Below, in pieces: positions 42,901 to 54,157 of a stretch of 64,000 nt of DNA. Made by a program: the position numbers and the translations under genes. Source of the DNA: Kalmusia sp. IMI 367209 (Eukaryota; Ascomycota; Dothideomycetes; Pleosporales; Didymosphaeriaceae); contig JAPEUQ010000006.1 in NCBI GenBank assembly GCA_027946365.1, forward strand, positions 1,240,001-1,304,000, written 5' to 3'. The notes beneath the pieces are model-generated. The model saw only the letters and a list, made by a program, of their open reading frames with translations. It searched no databases and was not told the DNA's origin. The stretch's first letter is position 1. The number at the start of each line of letters is the position of its first letter.

Positions 42901-44876
42901 TGCTCCCCACGGCATCTATTTTCTCTCGCCACGCTAACTTGTCTTATCTGTGCATGAAACTATCGTTCGTGCAGCATGAAGGACTTGCCCCATGCAGGAG
43001 AAACACGAGCTTAAACGAGCGGCTACCTCGGAGCTTCAGCGGCGGAATCGGCACCGAACGAAGGGACATGATCTCTGTCATTGGGCTGGCGGGCTCGTAC
43101 GCTGTATTGCAAGGACAACATGCAAATACTAGCTCGTGCTTAAGAAGCATCGTAAATCTCCAGGTCAATTTTAAAACATTCATCATTAGACCTCTTCACA
43201 GCTTGGGAGCAAGACAGAGCCGCAATGCGGGGTTTGTTCGCCACCTCACCCCTCCGATCATCATATCAAAGGAGGAATGCCAGCTGGCATTACAAGTTTT
43301 ACGTAGACATAAGTGAAAGGGCGATATGCTGGTCAGCGCTGGTGCTTCTGGGTCCACATTTTCTTCTGTATTCCTTCAGTATCCCCCGGTCAGCTGGATG
43401 CCATTCTTCGTCAAGTCAAACAGATCAGCAAGCACTAATTGCACCTCCGTGTCAACTTCCATCTGCACGGAATTTCAACGACTATGATGGTTCGTGCGGC
43501 TGTCCACCCACGGTCTCCTTGCCGATACCGCACGCTGCCGCAATGCGCAAGGGTTTCACCGGTCCTCAGGACCAACACATCGAACAGGGATCAGCAATCA
43601 GGAAACTCAATCCATCGTCCTCGCTTTCTTGGAATTCCATATGGGCGCGACGCCAACGCTTTTCCTGTCGCAGATCATGGCCCTGGCACCATTGAGCCGC
43701 ATTTTTCATAGTCAATCGCTCTGCCCACTCGCTAGCGACGGGTCCCTACCACACTTCGGGTTGGTGTTTACGCAGACTCTTCAGACGAGACATCTTAGAT
43801 CTTTAGATAATATCAGGCACTTTCCCTGTGTCCGAAGTTATTCTGCCTCCTCAATTATATCCCAAAAAGATATATCACACTATACGCTGCTTTAAGCCCT
43901 CAGCCTACCTGAATAAGAGTCTCCTTCAAATATTGCAGCCTACTCCAAGAGGCACATCATCTTTCTTCTTTCTTGTATTATGAAATTTTGCATGACACGA
44001 GATCTCTGTGAGTTGTAGCACAATGAAAGAGTAAGTGGAACGACTACCAGCATCAAGGGACTGCCCTAGCCTACATTAACATCAGAGAGAGGCTTAGGAT
44101 GTTGTGCCGCAACGCTCCCACCATCTGCATGTCATTCATCTGCGCAACAATGTTAATCTGTAATCTTCATTTGTAAAGCCTATGCCTAACGAGTCTTACC
44201 GGGTGGAGAGAAAGGGTCGGCAGCCCACTTGCGAGCGAACCACCCCGAAATTTAGGCCTCAGAAGAAGGTCGCAGACAAATACTTTGCAGATCTATCGCA
44301 GCTATCACTCAGCAGTCTTCTTCTACTACTCTGCAACTACTTTGACAGCCTCACCAGCATCACCTCAGGGTTCGCTTTCTAAAAGTAGCTCTTCGTGCGT
44401 CACAAGCCCTGGACCCCATCGCGTACCCATGATATATACGTCTGCGGAGCCTTTGCAGTACATCGAGCATGCATAATGACAGCCGCCCGTCGAGGCTTAT
44501 GCATGTGTAAGGCAACCCCGCATATTCCAGAGCAAAGTATATTTAGGTTGATATCCGACTTTGGCGTCCCAGATCTTCCGAGTGGACGTATGTCGGCAAT
44601 ATATCAAGACAGATATCACGACCCTAATTTGCCTAGGAAATTGATGATTTGAATTTCAACAGAAACATAGTCCAGAGACAACGATCAGCCAAAAGAGGGG
44701 CTATGCATAATGTAACATGCCTTTATTCATGGGACAAGCGATGGAGAGATGGTTCGCTTTACCTTAACTTGTTTGTGTCTTTCCACCTAAAACCACAGTC
44801 ACTAACACTAATCACGAACAGAATCCAGCGGCATTGTATGCGTCATACTACGGACAAAATCGCTTCAAATGGACGT
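39919..44876. other. Long gene-poor interval between the two C2H2 genes
   Basis: Nearly 5 kb with many short frames on both strands but none that can be named. The minus frame 40321-39893 may be an upstream exon of the first C2H2 gene. Minus-strand pieces near 40835-41101 and 41248-41628 and a plus-strand frame 42729-43316 (195 codons) have no domain, no consistent splice signals and opposing frames. The region looks like decayed or accessory DNA. No terminal repeats or transposase motif were found by eye. Confidence 0.4.
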
Positions 44877-46409
44877 TCACGCTATCACCCAATCATGAAC
44901 ATCCGGTATCGGCGGCATGTAAATCCTCCTTTCCCCATCTCGCTTCTCAATCCGCCTTTTCTTCGGCCGACAGTCCTCATATCGGTGTTTCTTCCACTCA
45001 TGCTTCCTCCGTGCATCAGTCCGTTTAAATCGTTGATCGCAGCTCCGACATTTCTTGCCGTCGTCAAATTCAATGGTCACGAGATCCAGGTCGCCATGGA
45101 AAGAATTGATGTGGCGGGTTCGGTTTGATTTTTGATATTTCCCGTTGAATTGCCTGCCGCAGTAAGCGCAAGCAAGAGGTGGTATCAGCTGGATGAGTGC
45201 TCGAGCGGCTGTGGCGGCCTTCCTCTTCACTCCTCGCTTCTTAGATTTGGGCAGAAGAGTCTCTTGGACCTCATGATCTGCAAAGTTCGTTTTTAAGATT
45301 CGGCTTTCATCGTAGCTTGGCGGTGTTTCGTCGCCGTTGAACGAGGGGCTGTATATTGCCTGGTCTGTTGTGCCCAGAGGATCTGGAGAACTCGATGCGG
45401 GATACATCTGCGCCTTGTTGACGCAGTACTCCCAAGCAGAACGCCTCTGAATACTGGGCGAAGCGTCGTTTAGGCTATCAAAATACGAGTGCGTCGATTG
45501 GTGGTTGCTTGTCCAGTCTTGTGGCGGTTCATTGCGTGTATCTTGCAACACATGGAGATCTGGTGTCTGATTTGTCGCCAGGCTCTCGTCCTGGTATGGT
45601 ATGTAAGGTTGATGCTCGGGCGTGCGTAGAAATTGACTCGGGTGAGAAGGTGAAGCAATGGGCGTGTCAAGCATTGGATTTTGAGAAGCATTATACTTCT
45701 CAGCAGGAGGGTCATGGCTAGGCGAAATGAACGAATTAGGGTAATTCGTAAGATTAGACTGGTGTCGATCGGAGAAGGCTGCACCCGCATTCTCGTAGAA
45801 TGGGCCTGAACCAGTGTTCCAACCTTTGTTCACGATGCCATTTACCGGAGTATTCTGCCTTCCGTTGGTAGTACATCTAGTGTAATATGTAGCGAGACCC
45901 GTAGGTGATATGGTCACTGAAGAAGATGTGGCTGACCCAGGGCTGATAGTCGGTTGAGGGCTTAATAGCATTGTACCAGAGTTACATAAGGCGCGGTAAT
46001 GATGACCGAAATTATTGTTCGAAGAAACACATTGACTGCTCGCACTCACAGGTGATACTCGTGCGGTCTCCACAGAAGTTTTGATAGGGGTAAGCATGCG
46101 TGTCGTTCTCCGCGGGTCGTGTATTATACATGTCGAGCTCATAGTGCCTTCGCGATTCCATTCAATATGATGCTGATCCTGATGTAGGCGCGCGGCTTCT
46201 ACCGACATGGGTTGGCCCTGTGCACTTCCGAGCTGATGAATCTGTTGAAAATAGTCGGAACTGGAAGGTGTAGGAAGTTCGCAAACTTCTCGACTCCCTG
46301 GCAACTCCGCAATGCCCCCGCAGCTATCGGCCATGTAGATCTGTTGTGGCATGCCTGATGCACCTCCAGAATGTTTAGACCGCCGGTTTCGCATAAAATG
46401 CACCATCAT
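44877..46409 (-). CDS. C2H2 zinc finger protein, paralogue of the gene at 39142
   Basis: The frame ends at TGA 44877-44879 and is open upstream to 47048 without a stop. ATG 46409 (510 residues) is the most conservative start. In-frame ATGs also occur at 46727 and 46826. The body is Ser/Gln/Asn/Pro-rich. Two fingers sit at the C-terminus: CAYCGRQFNGKYQKSNRTRH...H with C-x2-C-x15-H-x4-H, and CRSCDQRFKRTDARRKHEWKKH with canonical x12 and x4. A basic KKRRIEKRD segment follows. Spacing and the FNG-x-YQK-x-N and FKR-x-DAR-x-K motifs match the gene at 39142, so they are related. A basic segment before the start (KSFRKSIGR) resembles the frame upstream of that gene, so the true start may lie further 5'. 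A nuclear DNA-binding role is inferred. Confidence 0.65.
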   Translation of the reverse strand: MMVHFMRNRRSKHSGGASGMPQQIYMADSCGGIAELPGSREVCELPTPSSSDYFQQIHQLGSAQGQPMSVEAARLHQDQHHIEWNREGTMSSTCIIHDPRRTTRMLTPIKTSVETARVSPVSASSQCVSSNNNFGHHYRALCNSGTMLLSPQPTISPGSATSSSVTISPTGLATYYTRCTTNGRQNTPVNGIVNKGWNTGSGPFYENAGAAFSDRHQSNLTNYPNSFISPSHDPPAEKYNASQNPMLDTPIASPSHPSQFLRTPEHQPYIPYQDESLATNQTPDLHVLQDTRNEPPQDWTSNHQSTHSYFDSLNDASPSIQRRSAWEYCVNKAQMYPASSSPDPLGTTDQAIYSPSFNGDETPPSYDESRILKTNFADHEVQETLLPKSKKRGVKRKAATAARALIQLIPPLACAYCGRQFNGKYQKSNRTRHINSFHGDLDLVTIEFDDGKKCRSCDQRFKRTDARRKHEWKKHRYEDCRPKKRRIEKRDGERRIYMPPIPDVHDWVIA

Positions 46410-49400
46410 TCTGCCGATTGACTTCCGAAAGCTCTTCGCGCGCGAAATATGAAGGTTTTGATCCAGGTCAATACAGTGAGTTTGGTTTGACTGAGGCGTT
46501 GTTGTCGAGAGACTAGTATGTGTTTGCTTGCCCAGTGGAGGAGAGCTCTCGGTGGAAGGTAACGAATGTTTATGGGTGCTCGGTTGAAAGCGGTTGTTAG
46601 CACTCTTATGATTAGAGCACGTGAGTCTGTGTATGGTCAGTGTTGTCCTTCTCTCGCGCAGAAAACCAAGGGTCCGTACGAACAACAACTCGCAAGACCA
46701 ATTATGTCGCTCAATCAACAAGCGCATTTTGCAGCGAGGATATCTAGGCCAAGTTATGTCCAGAGAACGCACAGCGTAAGTGAAGCACTTTATCTCGTTC
46801 GATTCTTGCGAAGACGTAAATGGCATCGCCAAGAGTGGTACAGCGCCCTCATTCCCGGTGGACACGATAGTCAACTGGCAAGAACCTACTCCAACAAACT
46901 GGCGACACAAAAAGCGCCTGCCGAGCGTACGCCCACAGAGATTAAGTCCTCCAGGATGTACCGGAGTGGGCACAAAACACGGAATATTGGCGCATGGCGG
47001 CACACCATGGCACACCACAAATTCCTTCGTTCGCCTTAAAGAGGGCAAGAGAGGTTACACGGTAGTGTGTCGTCGTGTGTGGACACGGCTCGCTCGGCGC
47101 GGATGGCTAGGTTTCCTGATCGGATCGGTGGCCTCTTTGGGGAAACAACATGAGCCGGTTGGCAAGCCGTCGAGGATAGTGTAGCAGGGGAAGCATGGCT
47201 TAAGTTGACCAATACCCTGGAGTTCAAGCTGCAGTGACCTGAGCCATTTAGCACCCATGTGTGATTAGCGTGGGACAAGACTTATTGCATACATGGAAAG
47301 GAGGACATGCTTGGATAGTTGAGCAACGTGTAATCACATGCTGCCCTAGGACCTTCTCAACATCATGTACGGAAGTTGACCACACCGGCCGGAAGGAAAA
47401 GAGTGCTTAGATAGGACGTTCGAATAAGAGGCTTGCAGGAAACCAAGTCGGGCACGCGGTGGAGGAAGTAAACGTCCAGAGGAATAATGAGGCGACGCTG
47501 GTACATTCGCTTGTTGCCGCTGGCGACAAGGTGAATCTACCCGCCCGTAGAGGCAGCATTTGCAATCCCACTCTAGGTTGCTGACAAAGCCAAGTAGTTG
47601 GAGGAATACTTTGTATTTTGTGTTCGGCAGGGTTCCTTGGGTTGCTTGAGTTGACCGGTTTTTGACGATCACTGAGCTTGGAACTGAGGATACGGATGAT
47701 TCCAGGGAACGTCGATAACTGCGGATCTTTGAATTTGCGCAGAAAAGGGGTCGATCAAGATACTTTAGAGGCACATTCACTTATACATGTATTATGGGAG
47801 GCGGAGTCACGATCTGAGGCGATATCCTTTAAAAAAAACTATCAGCCCCCAAACTTCTTAGGTGTTACGAACTTTTTCTGGCGAGGCTCTCTCAAGGCAG
47901 ATTCCAACATTTAGGTATGTGATTGGGTGAGGCTATACTGAGTACGGTTATGGTCCGTTCATAGCCGCATGATATCTCAATCCGGCTCGCCTTCAATCCG
48001 TGGGTGAATTGTTAGTATTAGGGCTATTTTTGAGAGCTGACCGAACATGAGCACTACCGTTGTGGGCGGTCATGTTGTCCTCACGATTGGTTGGATATTT
48101 CAATCATGTCCATGGAGTTTCCATTTGTACGCTGAGATAGCGAGAGAAGCTGGCTAGAGGGCTAGATTGTGGGCCAGAGCAACCTGCTCCTATCGAAACA
48201 CCGCCCAGAGCGGGTGTGTACGAGGCCGTCAGGGAAGGCCTAGACTGCCACCCCCATCTTCTTGTCGCTCTGATCGTGCTACGTGCGGCCTCTGCCAAGG
48301 CGGTTCCGATTTGGCATGGGCCAGCTTCTGTGCAACCAGCTCATCCCGCCCGCCTCATTGTTAAAGTCTAAAAGGTAGGCGGCAAAAGCCTGGTCTCGCA
48401 AAAGATGCCGTTCTGATGTAGAGAATGTGAGGATGAGCAGGTCGCCGATGTGCCGTCGTCCAGCGGAGCTAGAGGCACGGACCGGCGGTTGCCCCGCTCT
48501 TGCCCTGAGATCCCCAACCAGGCCCCTGGGACAGGCGCGCCATCTCGTCTATCATCCAAGCCTGGGCCGCCATGACTGCTTCTTTCTCATCATCATCATC
48601 TTCTTCATCTTCCACAGGGAACACACATTCGTTACACGACCACTGCATAGCCATTGTCGTCTGACCCTCTATGATTACTAGCCTCACCGGCCTCTGGTCA
48701 GACCGCGCGTATGCAGGTGTATTCTCTTCCTGCGAGGTGAATGAACATAGGCGGCGTCTGCATCGTCCACTCCATCACCCGGCTTCGTCACACATGGTAT
48801 CTGATCGGTGTAGAATATTGGAAGAGCCGCATCGTACGAGCGGCCTCCTCCGCCCTTGCCTTGGGAGGGCAAGAGCCCGCTGCAGTGTGATCGGAGCTAC
48901 ATAGTAGCCAAACATTCACCGGTGCAACCGCGCATACTCTCACCGGAGGATCTACTCAAGCATGTCTGTCAAGTCGGCATGATCTACTGCAGAGTTAATT
49001 TTATCCATTACTCACACGACGCTTGTTTCCTCCAGGAATGCCTGCACCGTGCAGCTTTTGCCTGGTTGCCTGCTGGTCCCGACCGAAGCGTACACGGAGC
49101 GGCGATCTGCCTCCAATCTATTCCGACAGAGGTCCTTCAGGGAGCATCTAACGCCCGTCTGACCGACTTACGCGCCGCCACGTCACAGATGGATAGATCA
49201 CTCTAGTAGTCGCCGCGAGCATCATCATACGTGACCGCGGGTTTCTGTTCTTTTGCGGATCTGAACGGACTGGCTATTCGTCGCATCGTAGCGCAAAGAC
49301 TTTGGAAATTTTTTTCTCTTTTCTTTGTACGTACAAGGCTACCTAACCCATAGCATGGTCCGTACAGAAGAATTTCTGCTCGTGAGGCAACGTCGTGGAT

Positions 49401-49621
49401 CACTATCTCAAAGCATCCTGATGAGGTTCATAGATGGAAAACAAGGGAAAGACGTCGAAAGAGAATTTAGCCTTGAGCTAAGGCAACAAAAGATTGACGA
49501 CTTCCTGAGGTGCCACATGCCAGCGCCTGCACTAAGCCTTCTAGATAGCAGCCGGCCGGCCCCCGTAAGCATGTCTTGCATTATAAAACTTCATCTTCCT
49601 TTGCTCGCGTATTCATCGAGA
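46410..49621. other. Gene-poor interval
   Basis: 46410-47048 is an open extension of the C2H2 frame, possibly leader or 5' coding. Beyond it nothing can be named. A (CAT)n-like microsatellite lies near 48588-48620 and makes an acidic repeat in one frame. Minus-strand pieces 48872-48469 read as possible protein but cannot be joined convincingly. Confidence 0.4.
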
Positions 49622-50272
49622 TCAAAATCCGTTACTCCTACCCCCGTCGTTCTCTCCATGTTGCACGCGTTCAACGCCATCCCAGGGGCCCTCCCGCTGA
49701 CTTGCATTTCTCCAACGGTCCATGTTGTTCGTGTGTCCGTGCTGGTTATTGAAATGTTCAAGATTTGATGGCGTGAGTCGAGGTCTCATGCTGAGGTTTG
49801 TATTTTCCGAGTCTTGAGATGACCGGTATTGATTGACTGGCTGGGAAGTGGTGGATTGGAATGTCGGAGCGTGGTTCTGCAGGTAATGATGGTTGGAGGA
49901 AGGAGCGAAAGGATCTTGGTTGAGAGCGGGATGTTGAGTGGATCGATTTGCATCTGGATTGACGGTTTCCCAAGAACGAGGAATTCTGCGCCATTGCTGG
50001 ATATCGGCTCGTTGATCTCGAACGACCGGGTATGTGGAGTCATGCGCGTAACCGTTGGACTGTGTGCCACGTTGCTCATTCGACTACAGAGGGGAATCAG
50101 TAAATTGAATATCAACATAGGAGATAAGCCTTGTAATGTAAATGTGGTTCTTGACTGGAGGGTCACTTACCGATGCACTGCCGTTCCCGAACTCTGGAGA
50201 TGTAGATCGCGTTCGCCTCGGCGCATCTTGTTGGCTCCGATTACGACGACCAGAGCTATTGCGTTGCTGCAT
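49622..50272 (-). CDS. Hypothetical Asn/Gln/Ser-rich protein, two exons, 187 residues
   Basis: Minus-strand exons are 50272-50171 (34 codons, MQQRNSSGRRNRSQQDAPRR...) and 50083-49622, with an 87-nt intron (GTAAGT...CTGTAG) in phase 0. Exon 2 stays open for 153 codons and has a steady polar composition (YAHDSTYPVVRDQRADIQQW, NQDPFAPSSNHHYLQNHAP). No domain, signal or membrane segment was seen. The strong donor, acceptor and shared composition support a real gene, but no homologue is recognised and the ends may be wrong. Confidence 0.4.
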
Positions 50273-51759
50273 GTTGCTTCGAAGTCTTTTCTTGTCACTA
50301 GACAAGAGACCGGCTGGATCGATTGAGCTTGACGTTGTAGGGAGAGTTCGGTAGAGTAGTGATCTGGGTCGACTTAGGGATGCTCCCGTGTGCGTAAAGT
50401 GCGCACCTCTAAGGGTGCATGTGCACGTCTCAGGCCTCCGTACTTGCAAGATCTCAGGAGGGAACTGTTTGTATGCTGACGGATGCTGAGGTCCTCGTTG
50501 AAGAGCTGCGTGGTAATGGGCTGTCCGAGATCGTGGAATATGGAGACATCCTAGATATAAGTGCTTGAAGATAGCGGGGGGTATTGTCAGAGGAGAGAGA
50601 CAATAACGCAAGTTGAGGTGGACCACGTTATCATTTGCTAGTTCCGCGGTTAGGCAACAAGGTCCCAAAGGAACATCATGCTGCCGTGTTCAGTACTGTG
50701 CCATTGTCCGTCTCTTCCATCACTTCCAATTCCACTAAGCGTGCAATTGTGAAGTCAAGTCAGACGCCGTTTCCATATCCTGCGGGAACGAAAGTAGATT
50801 CCTCCGAGTCACCGCCCGAGACAGGAAAGCGACCTCGGTTCCGAGAGCGATGGGTCGACATCTGAGTGACTAGCCAATGGCGAAGGGCAAAAGTGCAGTG
50901 GACGCCATCTACAGTACGGTGTCTCGAAGGGCGAGTGGCGAGGGAAGGGCGGCCTCGTCTGGGCGAGTATGATACGCATGGCAGAGAGGATTATGCTAGG
51001 ATGTGTAATTCAATAGAAGCCTTTCTAGCCTAATGGGGGAGGATTCGCGCTGTGCTCCAAGGGCACAGTGATCTAGAATCCTGCTGGATATTTCGTCAGT
51101 GAGAGGAGTCCGAGAGAATGTGATACCTGTTTGCAGGTCGGTCATCTGGTTGGCTCGTCGCACCTTCCCTGGGAGACATTGTAAACAAAGTAGCCCCGTT
51201 GTTCTGTGAACTAAGCTTAACGTCGTCTAGCCACCGAAACAATGGATATTTGAAAAGAGATGCGAGGCTACGAGACGTAGTATTACCTGTTGTCACTTCA
51301 GCCAGCCTCGCTTATCGCGTACGGGAGGATGCGGGCCGCCCTAGCCGCTTCAGCTAAGAGACAAATATGGCATCTTGACATTCAAAGATAGTGACGGAAG
51401 TCAATCGGCTCAACTGATCTGCCATAGGGCTGCATGTGCAGGATGCTGTCCGGGTGCTGACGGTGGGGGCCGCGCCCCGCAAGCGCGCGGACAGCAGAAG
51501 CGTATAATTAGATCTGAGTCGAGCCGGGCGTAACTTGTGTGTTTGGAGTGTCTCAAATATGAATATATATCATACACACGCGGTGTAAATTGTCAATAGA
51601 GTGACTGCATGAAGACCAGGTGCGATCAGGAGCATTTCATGCTATGGAACATATCTACCCAAGACTATGTAATTAGGCAAATCGTCCGAAAGTAGAATGA
51701 TTGATCTTGGGCATTGACTTCATCCATCCTATACCGTGGGAATTATCAAGCCTTAGTCA
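50273..51759. other. Intergenic, one unexplained plus-strand frame
   Basis: A plus-strand frame to TGA at about 50865 reads STKRAIVKSSQTPFPYPAG and ends GKRPRFRERWVDI. It could be a last exon, but no upstream exon is evident. The remainder contains no supported gene. Confidence 0.35.
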
Positions 51760-53284
51760 TCATCTTTCTTGGTCCTGAATTTGTTCACGCCACAAATAGA
51801 CAGATTTGCCCGGTCGTTCGTAAAAGTATCGCTCTCCCTCAGCATTCTCCTTTACTTCCCCTTCATATTGCCATTGCCTCGCTTGGTCAATAGATAAACC
51901 GACGAAGCGCATGTTTCCAACATTTGCCTCATTGACATAGTCCAACACAAAGGTAGGTATTTTTGTCTCGTAGACTACATCATCAACCAAGCTAGACCAT
52001 CTTCCAGATGTCATGACACAATGTGAAAGCTTCACTGAAGCCAGCGTAGTCTTGTGACGGCTGATCAAATTCCTCATCTGCTTTTCGCTCCCAGAGATTC
52101 CCTCAAGGTCGATGGATTCAAGCCCTGGCCATTCAGACGTCAACCCTAAGCGAGCGAAGGGTAAATAGTCACCTCTGTCGATGGATTCAATTGTGTTCGA
52201 GGGACGGCGGTGCCATGGAAACAGGTGGAGGCCTAGATGGCGGAGATTTGTGGCTTCAGTCAGTAGAGTATGCAGGTTCTCAAGGCATTTGCTCGAGACT
52301 TGTGTCTGGACACCCAACAGTTCCAGGTACAGAACAACCTTGTGCAAGCCGCGAAAGAAATATTTCCCGGATTCGAGGTGGGCCGGTTGCGCAAATTCGA
52401 AATCCCTCAGCCCGAATGTGGTCCTGGAGCCTGGATTCACTGCTGCTATGGGTTCAGGAGGATCCACTCGAAACTCGTGAATTCCAGAGTAGCGTGATAG
52501 GCACTTGAGGAACATATACGTCAGCAGAAACTTTGGAAGAGAAGGCATAGTTCGTTGCTTTATGACACGTACAATTGCACCAATAAGGTGATGAAATCCT
52601 TGTTCTGACATCTTTGAGCTGGATGTCAAAGTAGACACGTCCCGAGAAAGGATATCTTTCATATCTTTTGATTCGACCGGGACATGACGTGGTCGTGAAG
52701 AGAACACAAGACAATTAACCTTAGGCATCCAATCAAGAGCCCGAACAACGGTTTGCAAAAGGACATGCTCATTCTTCATGACTTCTTGCTCACGATAAAG
52801 TGTCTGGTATTGTTTGAACCTGTTCTCACTTAGAATACGCTAAGGTTGCCTGCACAAAACGAAGAAAAACAAAGCAGGTCACTCACCTCGAATGGCGAAC
52901 CCAGCTCAAAAGATCTCTCAGATTATCTTGCCGATTAGCTGCACTCTGATAAGCTTTCTCGTTTTCTGCAAGGATTTGTTTATATCTTCGTGGGTACCTA
53001 TCAGCAGCGAACTATCAAGAGGGTTGTGTTGGGGGCGAGGAGACCTACTCTGTGCTGTCGAATACGATTTCCTTCACATACTTCGAATAGACAGGATGCA
53101 ATGAGACGTTTTGGAAAGCCCCCATTGCCTTGTACCGTGCACAAGCCACTACGCTTCGAAACAATGATGGCGAGGCATTGTCGCGACACTGAATGCTGAC
53201 ACCTCGTGCTGCTTTGAGGTCCGAATTTGAGAGATAGCTGAAAATTTCAATCTGCAGCTCGGATGGTAACCGTATAAAACTCAT
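51760..53284 (-). CDS. F-box protein, 471 residues
   Basis: Minus-strand exons are 53284-53049, 52997-52887 and 52828-51760, with introns of 51 and 58 nt. The start MSFIRLPSELQIEIFSYLSNSDL is a clear F-box, which binds Skp1 in SCF ubiquitin ligases. The middle (YVKEIVFDSTEYPRRY and NRFKQYQTLYREQEVM) is the pattern of a large fungal F-box group. A leucine-rich repeat-like region follows (LENLHTLLTEATNLRHLGLHLF, WPGLESIDLEGISG). Its target is unknown. Both introns were set by frame and consensus. The acceptor of the second (TTCTAAG) lacks a strong pyrimidine tract. Confidence 0.8.
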
Positions 53285-54157
53285 GGTGGGCTAGACCGGA
53301 GCGCCGTCTAGTCGTTCTGGTCTGGGTGTTGGGATCTGACGTCTGCCTGCGCGAGGTCGTTGCCTTGCGCATGCGTCCAAGATAAACGGAATGGAAGAGC
53401 AAGTTTGCGTGGAAACTCTAAGGAGCTGAAGCAGCTGAATCGAGGCCCCTGGGTTGACAAACAGGTAAGTCTGTAGGAGCGGGGAGCTGCAAACAGAGGT
53501 GGAGGTTGATGGGAGGGCTTCGAAGCTTTGGCCAGCCAATCAAACAAAGGCTGAAGCACCCCACCTCAAACAGAGCAACGTTCGAACTGTTCATGAGAGG
53601 CAAAGCATGGGCTCACTGACTTTCTTTCTTCGGCTTTTACAATTGCAGTCAAACAACAAGCCGCAGTCCGAAAATCATCTAACTATACAAAATCAGTCAT
53701 TGTAATGTTGACTGCTACCGCGAAGAGCAGCGTTTGGTGCTCTGCCCTCTTGTACCGGGTAGATCAATAATACTATGATGTGTGACCTTTACTATCGCCA
53801 CATCCAACACGTCTTTATATCATGAAGAAGAAGCAGGAGTAGAACCGCTGTTATCTTTTTTACTTCACTATCCTTTGGACTGCGTACACTTTTCACTGCT
53901 TAGTGATACATAGAGGATGCGTAATGCGTAGACCAATTTCTACAGTGGCTTTAGTCTGCTTGGGCGAGCGTACCGGCATGTATGAGACGGACACGAACAT
54001 CTCCGAAGCTAATATCACCATAGAAGCTACATAATCAAGATTAAACCCTGCGTCTGCATCACACGTTAACAAATTCATGGAAATGATATACATAAGACTT
54101 ATACATGATGCGAATGGCATGCTTGCGCGTTGCTCAGGGGTATTGTTGATGATATTG
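53285..54157. other. Intergenic between F-box gene and rad10
   Basis: No supported gene. The first 300 bp upstream of the F-box start are probably its promoter. The rest is AT-rich 3' flank of rad10. Confidence 0.4.

Noticed and set aside
42729..43316. 195-codon plus-strand frame
   Set aside because: No recognisable domain, an opposing frame with equal quality, and no neighbouring exons; insufficient for a gene call.
43225..43895. Overlapping plus-strand frames of 130-156 codons
   Set aside because: Three frames overlap in the same direction with unrelated sequence, as expected from chance.
48469..48872. Two adjoining minus-strand frames with an acidic repeat
   Set aside because: A 45-nt intron could be drawn, but the joined product loses the sensible frame; the acidic run comes from a CAT microsatellite.
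50084..50668. Long minus-strand frame taken as one 194-codon gene
   Set aside because: It begins at TTG and its last part is intron sequence. Only the piece from ATG 50272 to the donor at 50171 is kept as exon 1.
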